DNA of 64,000 nt, taken from Paraglaciecola sp. L1A13. GTDB lineage: Bacteria > Pseudomonadota > Gammaproteobacteria > Enterobacterales > Alteromonadaceae. The position numbers and the translations under genes were made by a program. Below the pieces are notes generated by a model, which did not search any database, was not told the origin of the DNA, and was given only the letters and a program-made list of their open reading frames with translations. This document shows, piece by piece, positions 1 to 6,690 of the stretch. The stretch lies in the NCBI RefSeq assembly GCF_009796745.1, contig NZ_CP047024.1:3286001-3350000 (forward strand), written 5' to 3'. Position 1 is the stretch's first letter. Each line of letters opens with the position of its first letter.

Positions 1-175
1 TTTCAATGCTAGCGGATAGTAAAACTTCTACAGTAGCACCCGATTCGGAGATCGTTCGATCGATATCATCAAGCGCCTCAATGAATTCCTAGCGCTTTGG
101 TTTATTCGAAAACAAGGTCTACATCTCTGGGTGCATCACTAAGATTTTTGCTGTTTTTTCCACTGAATTCCGTCC
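1..175 (-). pseudogene. histidine-kinase relic (decayed fragment)
   Basis: Two short minus-strand reading segments in different frames resemble consecutive parts of a sensor histidine kinase just after the phospho-acceptor helix. Positions about 175-110 read ...APRDVDLVFE then stop. Positions 92-1 read EFIEALDDIDRTISESGATV in another frame, with an in-frame TAG at 93-95. The pattern of a DL pair followed by an L..I.ESGA.V segment is seen in PAS/GAF-type kinases. No intact frame or start codon joins the parts, so this looks like a decayed gene, possibly continuing beyond the left edge. The match is recalled from family sequences, not from a search. Confidence 0.33.
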
Positions 176-589
176 TCTATAATGTGTTTAAGGTGAGCCT
201 TAGGCTTATCAATAAGCCGCTTGGCAATGAGTTTGAGTATCGCATCACCGGTATAGAATGATGATTTTTTTAACTTATACTTTATTAAAAGCATGAATCT
301 GATGCTCTTACCCTCTCCACTAGAACTTCGACAGCTGGAATAAAAATCCCTCTAAATATTTAACCTACGTTGGAAATCCTTTTCATCAGCTATTACCGCC
401 ATTAGTACATGGTACATTAGCGGCTTTGCGCGTTCAACGATCATGCGTCTTGTTTGTAACGTATGACACGTTAACAGCATAAGCACACATCACAATTCTG
501 CAGATTGCTCCTGTTAAAAACGACATGTTCTGGCTCTACAAATACTGATTTCAACGACGCTTAACGTACAGGTCCAAGAATATTTCTCA
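176..589. other. non-coding stretch, nothing recognised
   Basis: About 410 bases without a plausible gene on either strand. Together with the kinase relic at positions 1-175 it looks like eroded accessory DNA. I see no tRNA and no convincing terminator. The minus-strand M50 protease gene ends at its right border. Confidence 0.4.
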
Positions 590-1669
590 TTAACTACTCA
601 ATATTTTAAGAGGTAATGACAACGCCCCGTTATCTGTTTGACCCACAAGCCAAATAATGGCACTTAGGCCACCCAAAGTGGTGACATACCACAAAATGGA
701 AACAATTTGAGCATAACGGTTAAGGGGCAATAGCTCACTTAAGTGTCGGCGTTTATATTCAAAGAATATTTCCACACTACCTATAGCAAGTAAAAAACCT
801 AACAAGGCCAAACCGAAGTGATAACTAACGTAAACACCTAAAATGGCTCCCAGTGCGCAGGCGATTATTCCTACTCGAGAGTTAATTGAAAATGCGATAC
901 TTTTAAGTACATGCCCTCCGTCTAAAGGCAATACAGGTAACATATTAAATAAATTGAGCAACGCATTAAATACCGCTAAACCTGCGAGTATTTCTATATC
1001 GGTAAGCCAATACCCCACTAAACAAGCAATAGACAATATCAAGCCAAAAAATGGCCCCATAATTGAAATAACAATATCTTGCCAGCGGGTATTAATTTTG
1101 TCGTCGCTGAGCGCTAAACCTCCCACAAAAGGAATAAGGTAAATACCTTTGGTTTTCAAACCAAAGTACTTCATCGCCTTGATATGACCGTATTCATGAA
1201 ATACCAGACACAAGATCAAAGCAATGGCAAACTCAATAGAAAATAACCAGCTATAAGCGGCTAAACTGCCCGCAGCAAACAACACTTTAATTACCTTGGC
1301 GCTTTTTAACAGTTTTAAACCTAAACCCGCCAAACCAATGAAACTAAATTTCATCGGTTGTTTTTCACCTTGGATAACTTGCCTTTGCTCAATGTCTTTT
1401 TCAGTGAGCGTATTTTCATGCAACAGCTGCTCATTAACGAAAAGCTGATACTGCAGATCAAAAGGTTGCCATTGCAGAACACCACTGAGCTCTACTTGAA
1501 TTTCGCCTTGCTCACTTTTTAGAGAAAATTGATGTGAAAAGTTATCATTGTCAGCGCTAGCATTAATTTGCGAAACGCAGTCATCTCCCCAAAAAAGCTG
1601 TTGCCACCCAGCCATTGAACCTTCTAACTTAAGTGTTTTACCTAAACACTCTACTTCTAATAAATGCAC
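590..1669 (-). CDS. M50-family (site-2-protease-like) membrane zinc metallopeptidase
   Basis: Predicted 359-residue integral membrane metallopeptidase. The first 100 or so residues form a soluble domain with no recognised match. A multi-segment membrane domain follows, with the zinc-binding HEYGH at residues 158-162 and the distal LPLDGGH motif at about 248-253, which supplies the third zinc ligand in site-2 proteases. These two motifs define family M50, whose members cut substrates within the membrane. Substrate and pathway cannot be told: no sigma or anti-sigma partner lies beside it. The frame opens with GTG at 1669, with only a weak GAG upstream. An internal ATG at 1615 is preceded by AAGG and could be the true start. 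The family assignment is firm, the role unknown. Confidence 0.85.
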   Translation of the reverse strand: MHLLEVECLGKTLKLEGSMAGWQQLFWGDDCVSQINASADNDNFSHQFSLKSEQGEIQVELSGVLQWQPFDLQYQLFVNEQLLHENTLTEKDIEQRQVIQGEKQPMKFSFIGLAGLGLKLLKSAKVIKVLFAAGSLAAYSWLFSIEFAIALILCLVFHEYGHIKAMKYFGLKTKGIYLIPFVGGLALSDDKINTRWQDIVISIMGPFFGLILSIACLVGYWLTDIEILAGLAVFNALLNLFNMLPVLPLDGGHVLKSIAFSINSRVGIIACALGAILGVYVSYHFGLALLGFLLAIGSVEIFFEYKRRHLSELLPLNRYAQIVSILWYVTTLGGLSAIIWLVGQTDNGALSLPLKILSS

Positions 1670-1868
1670 TATAAAAACTCAACATATAAAATCTAACCCG
1701 ATTATTGCCATTATTGTGTCAGAGTCGGCAATAATTTTCCTTCTTACTTTATAAGACACAGTGAAAGTCCATCTTAGTCTGGCTGGGCGGGATAAAGCCC
1801 ACTGGCATAGTCATTGCTCTTCTTCGTGCAAAGTATTCATTATCATTGGATTTAATTAAGGGGATCTT

Positions 1869-2303
1869 ATGCAGATAAATAGTAGTAGCTACATGACGAG
1901 TATCTATCAAATGGACAATACTATTAACGATAAATCACCTAACGCCAGCCCTCTATCACGAAGTGAAACCACTACAGACACAGTAACGATTAGTGATGCT
2001 GGCTTGAGTGCAGAAAGAAAACTGAAACAAATGGCCAACAAGTATGATCCAACTAATATGTCATATAGCGAATTAACACGTATGTCGTCAGAATTACAAT
2101 TAAACGGGTTAATAACGTCGCAAGAGGGCTTAGCCATGAGAGCACCTCCAAGTAGAGACTTCGATCCTGATGAAAAATACGACACTGTAGCCTCGGCACG
2201 AAAATCCGTCGCATTTGATCAATCCCTTTCTGCGGCGCAAAGCAAAGGTGCGGCACTAAGGGCAAACGTACTTGATATTTTAGAAACCCTACAAGAAAGA
2301 TGA
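1869..2303 (+). CDS. hypothetical protein, 144 aa
   Basis: I do not recognise a named family. The protein is polar, with no signal peptide or membrane segment. A Ser/Thr/Asn-rich N-terminus is followed by TVTISDAGLSAERKL near residues 38-52. Short DTVxISDAG-type tags of this sort occur in many small soluble or flagellum-associated proteins of marine gammaproteobacteria, but that is only a resemblance. The rest is predicted helical. The start is well supported: AAGGGGATCTT lies directly before the ATG. It stands alone, divergent from the M50 protease gene. Confidence 0.7.
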   Translation: MQINSSSYMTSIYQMDNTINDKSPNASPLSRSETTTDTVTISDAGLSAERKLKQMANKYDPTNMSYSELTRMSSELQLNGLITSQEGLAMRAPPSRDFDPDEKYDTVASARKSVAFDQSLSAAQSKGAALRANVLDILETLQER

Positions 2304-2494
2304 GCTATACGAGTTGATGCAGGCGCAAGTGCTCTATATACAAACTTACAGAAGCTGTCTTTAACCGAAACCTCACACCTACGTAGTTTGTGCAAGTGTT
2401 AACTGATGCTCGAATTGACAATAAGAATGACAGTGGGACCCAACAGACAAATGTCACCAGTGCGTTCCGCCAAGAAATGAGATTGGGTTAATAC
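2304..2494. other. gap with a possible small coding relic
   Basis: No convincing gene. On the plus strand, about 2397-2491 reads LTDARIDNKNDSGTQQTNVT and onward to a stop in a frame that looks coding-like, but it lacks a start codon with a ribosome site and has a stop just upstream. It may be the eroded end of a small gene related to this neighbourhood. Confidence 0.25.
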
Positions 2495-2659
2495 TCAAAT
2501 CCGCAGCGCAGAAATATCAATCGCAAATACGGTCAATAAAACAATAAACGCTCTTCTAGCTCGCCTGATGATACTGTTAGCTTTGACCTGAATTATTATT
2601 AATGCCCAGCAGAAATGAATAACGTGAAACACAATTGTCCAAAGTTTAAGGTTAACCAT
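2495..2659 (-). CDS. possible small membrane protein, 54 aa
   Basis: A minus-strand frame from an ATG at 2659 gives 54 residues with two hydrophobic stretches (about residues 7-24 and 38-51) separated by a basic RRARRA segment, which suggests a two-helix membrane peptide. It lies 46 nt downstream of the protease operon on the same strand. It has no clear ribosome binding site, only a weak GATGA, and I know no homologue. It may be chance. Confidence 0.22.
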   Translation of the reverse strand: MVNLKLWTIVFHVIHFCWALIIIQVKANSIIRRARRAFIVLLTVFAIDISALRI

Positions 2660-2705
2660 TTCATCATGGATGTATTTGCACCGTGTATTTACCATATAGT
2701 TCTGA

Positions 2706-4172
2706 TTATGGAATAGCCAAAGTAACGTTATTACAAGCTTGCATGCCGCCTTGGGTGCCAATAACTCGCAGTAAACCGCCTATTTTCTCAATTGAGCTTG
2801 ACTCATCTACTTGTCCTTCAGCAACAATGCAATTATCTTTAATTGAAAGTGAGACATTGGTCATATTTGACAACCTAAGCATAGTTTGAATTTGCTGTAT
2901 CATCATAGCGGCAATTTGAGGATTAGCAGGGATATTTGGCGTGTTAGTATAATCGTTAGAATGCTGTTTAGGTATTTGCGGAGATTGTGACATTTGCTTG
3001 CCTTCATTTTGATCACGCAATAGCTTTTTAACAATGGCTTCGCCTTCGCTAACTCGTTCTAATTCTGGGTTAGCGTTATTTTTCATATAGGCGTTCGCTT
3101 GAGCATAATAACGACCATTGCTATTGAGTTTCACCAAACGCATAAACTCTGTAGTAGGCTCGCCAAATTCATCTATAAAGCTAACGACTCCTTCCATCAA
3201 CAGCGCTTCATTTTGATTACTCGAGGCTTGCGATACTTTTACAAGTAAATCAGCTTTAATGGTTGATGGAATTAAAACTGATTCATACACAATACGAAAC
3301 TTACCTCCATCCATTACCCCAGCGCCTGAAGCAACTTGATCGCCTGACTCAAGATATGCTTTAAAGGCATAGTGATGTGGCGCATCATCATACGCAAACG
3401 CGCTTGCTTTAATTGGTTTGTCGCCTGGGTATAAATAATGCCAATCTCCCGAAACGTATGATATTGGTACTGAAGAAACCAATGACCATGGATAGTGCCA
3501 TTCCTCGACTTTATTTTTAATGGCACTAATTTTTAAAACTGTTGCGGTACTCGCTGACAGCTTTGCACTACTCGTAGCCGCATTCGATATAAACATTCCC
3601 AAAATACCATTTTCTCCGACTAAGGGAGCTCCTGAAGTTCCGACATCAACATTCAAGCCTTCTACAAATAGTTGGGTTTCACTTGAGTTTGTAATAATAC
3701 CTTGTGGTGAGCTTGGCACATCCCATTGATTAGCCGCGCCAATATAGCTAACACGAGTTGACTGTGTTGGTTCGCCAAAATCAGCGACTGCGAATTTTAG
3801 AAGTAGATTATCAGGTAGAGGCATCTCGAGAATAGCTAAGTCCATCGTACTATCGCTCTGAGGGAGTAAAGTAACTGTCCCTATAATTTCTTTTTTCTCT
3901 AAATAAAGTGTGACTGTTGGTGATCTGTCAATAGCCCCCCTCTTCTTACCTCGCACTACATGATTAGCAGTCACAATATAAACTTTATTGTCGTGAACAC
4001 CCACTACCCAACCAAATCCGTTATTAGTTTTATTGTTTTCCCATTTAGCCCTAATGGCAACAACGTTATGACGTAACGACCTCGCGTCTTCGAATACTCC
4101 GCTACTTAGAGTATGCGTAGAGACACTGGATAACATACAAATGACGAAGAGAACCAATATGTTTCTTTTCAT
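2706..4172 (-). CDS. secreted trypsin-like serine protease (S1/HtrA-type fold)
   Basis: Predicted 488-residue exported serine protease. A signal peptide (residues 1-23 or so) precedes a chymotrypsin-fold domain with the triad visible as TANH (His71), MDLAI (Asp111) and GTSGAP (Ser180). The order and spacing fit bacterial S1C-like proteases. Residues 230-490 match no domain I know. No PDZ domain is evident, so it is not a classical DegP. It is the last gene of a three-gene operon: its ATG overlaps the stop of the preceding gene as ATGA. The partners are a two-segment membrane protein and a second secreted protein, so it probably acts in the periplasm on an envelope target. Catalytic competence is inferred from motifs; substrate unknown. 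Confidence 0.82.
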   Translation of the reverse strand: MKRNILVLFVICMLSSVSTHTLSSGVFEDARSLRHNVVAIRAKWENNKTNNGFGWVVGVHDNKVYIVTANHVVRGKKRGAIDRSPTVTLYLEKKEIIGTVTLLPQSDSTMDLAILEMPLPDNLLLKFAVADFGEPTQSTRVSYIGAANQWDVPSSPQGIITNSSETQLFVEGLNVDVGTSGAPLVGENGILGMFISNAATSSAKLSASTATVLKISAIKNKVEEWHYPWSLVSSVPISYVSGDWHYLYPGDKPIKASAFAYDDAPHHYAFKAYLESGDQVASGAGVMDGGKFRIVYESVLIPSTIKADLLVKVSQASSNQNEALLMEGVVSFIDEFGEPTTEFMRLVKLNSNGRYYAQANAYMKNNANPELERVSEGEAIVKKLLRDQNEGKQMSQSPQIPKQHSNDYTNTPNIPANPQIAAMMIQQIQTMLRLSNMTNVSLSIKDNCIVAEGQVDESSSIEKIGGLLRVIGTQGGMQACNNVTLAIP

Positions 4173-5404
4173 TTTTTAATACCTATTGTGGTGATTATTA
4201 TGCCAATAACAGTAATAATTCCTGCGAACAAAGCCCCTATTTCACGGGCGCTTGGTAATGCTAGAAGCCAGTTCAGCATACTAGGGGTTTGTTGATTATT
4301 AAATTCAGGTGTACCAAGTAAAAGAGACGTAATTTCACCAAAAAACTTAACCTTTATTGGCAAAGAAGGGGCGCTTAAAATACTAAATCTATTGCTATCA
4401 CTTACTAAACCAACACATTCACCTTTGTTGATGCTGATGGGCGCTGCATCACTACTAAGTTGAAAGCGACCTATATCAATTGCACACCTTAAGGTTTGTA
4501 TAGGTGAAGGGCTAAGTTGAAAATCAGAAAATGATAGATTCTTTAAACCGATGCCAGTTATATCTAATTCGTCATTTAAAGGTAAGGTAATACGCAGCAA
4601 TTCCGCTCTACCGCCTGTAAGTGAAACAAGTCTGGGAATTTGGCAGTTTTTTAAGTTAGCAGGGCATCTTCTAGCACGATAGGTTTGTTGACTGCTTTTA
4701 GTCGGGCCTATCAATAAATCTCCATACAATTTTACCGTTAATTTCGTTTCAGCTTTACTATCAAGCTGGTCTGTATCGGTAGAAATATCTATTTTCAATA
4801 CTTGCTCAGAGACATTTTTCGTAAGCCAAATTTTACTCCCCCTGGGAATAAAGAGTGACGTTAAACCTCCACCATTTTGAGATAATAGAAGTGTATAATT
4901 AGCGTCAATCTTAAGATCAATTTGTGGGTGGTTGCCAGAATGTAATTCTCTAAAGTTCTCAACTGCAATCGCTCGATGCTTACTTAACAAGGCATTTCCG
5001 CTCCAATTTAAATCCTCAGAGAGAGTGAAATTGACACTTTGGGTGCTGATATCTAAATAACCAGGTGTAGAAAGCGATAATGAATTTGACGGGATAACAG
5101 CCAAAAAAACTAAAATACTTAACAAAGCGGATGCCATTATACTGAACTTCATTAAGTAGGAATGTCTGTGCCATTCCATGACTTTCTGTAATTGTTCTAT
5201 AACAAGTAATTTTTCTTTAACCCTTTCGTATCGGCCCGAAGCCAACGCTTTTACAACTTCAATTTTTAAGGATTTTTCACGCGCAACAATGCTCGCTATT
5301 TGGTGACTGAATTTTACTGCTTGTGATTGAGGTTTTGGTTTTAGTTCTGGTTCTGGTTCTGGTTCTGGTTCTTCAACATCAGAGTTGTGCGTTTCGTTGT
5401 TCAA
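4169..5404 (-). CDS. membrane-anchored hypothetical protein with PE/PK repeat N-terminus
   Basis: I do not recognise this 411-residue protein. Residues 11-26 are a Pro-Glu/Pro-Lys repeat. A charged helical stretch follows to about 82. One membrane helix lies at about 85-104, then a large region predicted to be periplasmic and rich in beta structure, and a second hydrophobic helix at about 390-409 ending IGIKK. The topology suggests cytoplasmic N- and C-termini with a periplasmic domain between. It starts with TTG at 5404, supported by AAAGGA eight bases upstream. It sits 30 nt after the secreted-protein gene and overlaps the protease gene by 4 nt, so the three are surely one operon. It may anchor or regulate the protease; that is inference. 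Confidence 0.75.
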   Translation of the reverse strand: MNNETHNSDVEEPEPEPEPELKPKPQSQAVKFSHQIASIVAREKSLKIEVVKALASGRYERVKEKLLVIEQLQKVMEWHRHSYLMKFSIMASALLSILVFLAVIPSNSLSLSTPGYLDISTQSVNFTLSEDLNWSGNALLSKHRAIAVENFRELHSGNHPQIDLKIDANYTLLLSQNGGGLTSLFIPRGSKIWLTKNVSEQVLKIDISTDTDQLDSKAETKLTVKLYGDLLIGPTKSSQQTYRARRCPANLKNCQIPRLVSLTGGRAELLRITLPLNDELDITGIGLKNLSFSDFQLSPSPIQTLRCAIDIGRFQLSSDAAPISINKGECVGLVSDSNRFSILSAPSLPIKVKFFGEITSLLLGTPEFNNQQTPSMLNWLLALPSAREIGALFAGIITVIGIIITTIGIKK

Positions 5405-5434
5405 ATTGCTTATCCTTTAGCTAATTAGATACGA

Positions 5435-6211
5435 CTATTCCGTTGGTGCAGCAACTGATAATATTTGTGTTAACCACTCATCGCTGCCTACGGATTTTGC
5501 ATCTAATTGAATTTGGTAAATGCCATTGGTAAATTCAAGTAACTCAAAATTAAATCGAATCGGATGACCAGCGGCATGAAACTCTTCTATTAAATGCTCT
5601 TCCCCGTATATGTTTTGTGAAAACACTCGCCATACAAGGTACTCAATATTCACCCCCGCTCGCACCGCGACTTGCACAGTCTCAGGTTTGATAGAAAATA
5701 GTTTTTCACGTTCTAATTGGATGCTTAACGGCGTATAAAGAATATCGGTATTTCTATTTGTCCAACCAAACATACCTATTTCAGCATGAGTCAATGGTAT
5801 TTTAGAAATAACTTGATTAAGCGGCCATGTAAGTGATGAATTGTCCGCCATGGTTGCATCCATTCGATAATACATTCGTGGTTTGAGTGACAACGCGGTT
5901 ATACTTGCGCCTGAGGGGAAAAGCTCAGAGGAGAGCTTAGGAACAAACACATTCAAAACGTCGTTTACAGAAAATGTGGGGAAAGGAGAATATAATAGTG
6001 AGACAAGTTCGAAGTCAGCTGAAATTTTCGATTCATAAAGCCCCTCGCAAAATTGCCCTCGACTTTGGTATCCAAGTTCACCTTCAATCGACTTAATGTT
6101 AACGCTAATGTTGCAATTTCGAGCGAATAATGGAGAAGAAAGGATAAGACAGAATAATGTAGCAAGTGCGAATATATGCGAAGCAACACCACGTTCTATA
6201 AACTTAACCAT
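5435..6211 (-). CDS. secreted hypothetical protein, first gene of protease operon
   Basis: Predicted 258-residue exported protein. A positively charged start and hydrophobic core (residues 12-30, ending SPLFA) form a signal peptide. Two cysteines soon after (RNCNI and QFCEG) could form a disulfide in the periplasm. The body looks beta-rich, and I recognise no family. The ATG at 6211 has AAGGA seven bases upstream. It leads the operon with the membrane protein and the trypsin-like protease, and could be their ligand, substrate or inhibitor. Confidence 0.72.
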   Translation of the reverse strand: MVKFIERGVASHIFALATLFCLILSSPLFARNCNISVNIKSIEGELGYQSRGQFCEGLYESKISADFELVSLLYSPFPTFSVNDVLNVFVPKLSSELFPSGASITALSLKPRMYYRMDATMADNSSLTWPLNQVISKIPLTHAEIGMFGWTNRNTDILYTPLSIQLEREKLFSIKPETVQVAVRAGVNIEYLVWRVFSQNIYGEEHLIEEFHAAGHPIRFNFELLEFTNGIYQIQLDAKSVGSDEWLTQILSVAAPTE

Positions 6212-6536
6212 ACGCCATCCTTGTGGAAGTAAGTGTTTAAAATTGAGTATTAAAAAAAATATGTGCTAACTACGGTTTACAAATCCGAAGTTGATTGAAT
6301 TGTATTTTTTATCTCATCTTTATACCACTTGACAAATTCCCACTATAAGCAATTAACTTAGACTCAAGGGATGGAAGGCTACTTGTCTATAAAGTTAAAA
6401 AAAGAATAGCTATAACTACCCTATATTGCAACTTACTAACTTTGATCGATTAAAGCTTTTTTAAAACAAGATAATAACCTTCAGCCGATCAATACATCCC
6501 CCCCTGCTCGTCACGCTATTACACATAAAATACCCA
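6212..6536. other. upstream region of the protease operon, no gene
   Basis: About 325 AT-rich bases without a reading frame worth calling. It must hold the promoter of the minus-strand protease operon, but I could not pick one sigma-70 site with confidence. Confidence 0.35.
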
Positions 6537-6570
6537 TAAAAAAATCCGGTAAAGGTCATTTACCGGATTG
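6537..6570 (-). terminator. rho-independent terminator for the TonB-dependent receptor
   Basis: An 11-bp perfect stem, AATCCGGTAAA paired with TTTACCGGATT around a 5-base loop, is followed on the minus strand by a T run (TTTTTTTA). It lies 120 bases past the receptor stop codon. Confidence 0.8.
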
Positions 6571-6625
6571 TGATTTACTTCGTTTACCCACTTTACATGC
6601 AATGCCCACTAGTATGTCGTTAAAC

Positions 6626-6661
6626 GATTTAGGCTTTAACGATCTTCGTTAAGCCTAAATC
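6626..6661. repeat. long imperfect inverted repeat 3' of the receptor gene
   Basis: GATTTAGGCTTTAACGA and TCGTTAAGCCTAAATC pair over 16 bp with a single bulge around a 3-base loop. It lies between the receptor stop and the T-run terminator and has no T run of its own. It could stabilise the mRNA 3' end or be an old terminator. Confidence 0.6.
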
Positions 6662-6690
6662 GCGTGTTATGGACTTGGCAAAGAATGAGC

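Noticed and set aside
843..1142. 99-codon plus-strand frame
   Set aside because: It lies wholly antisense inside the M50 protease gene, has no ribosome site and low-complexity composition.
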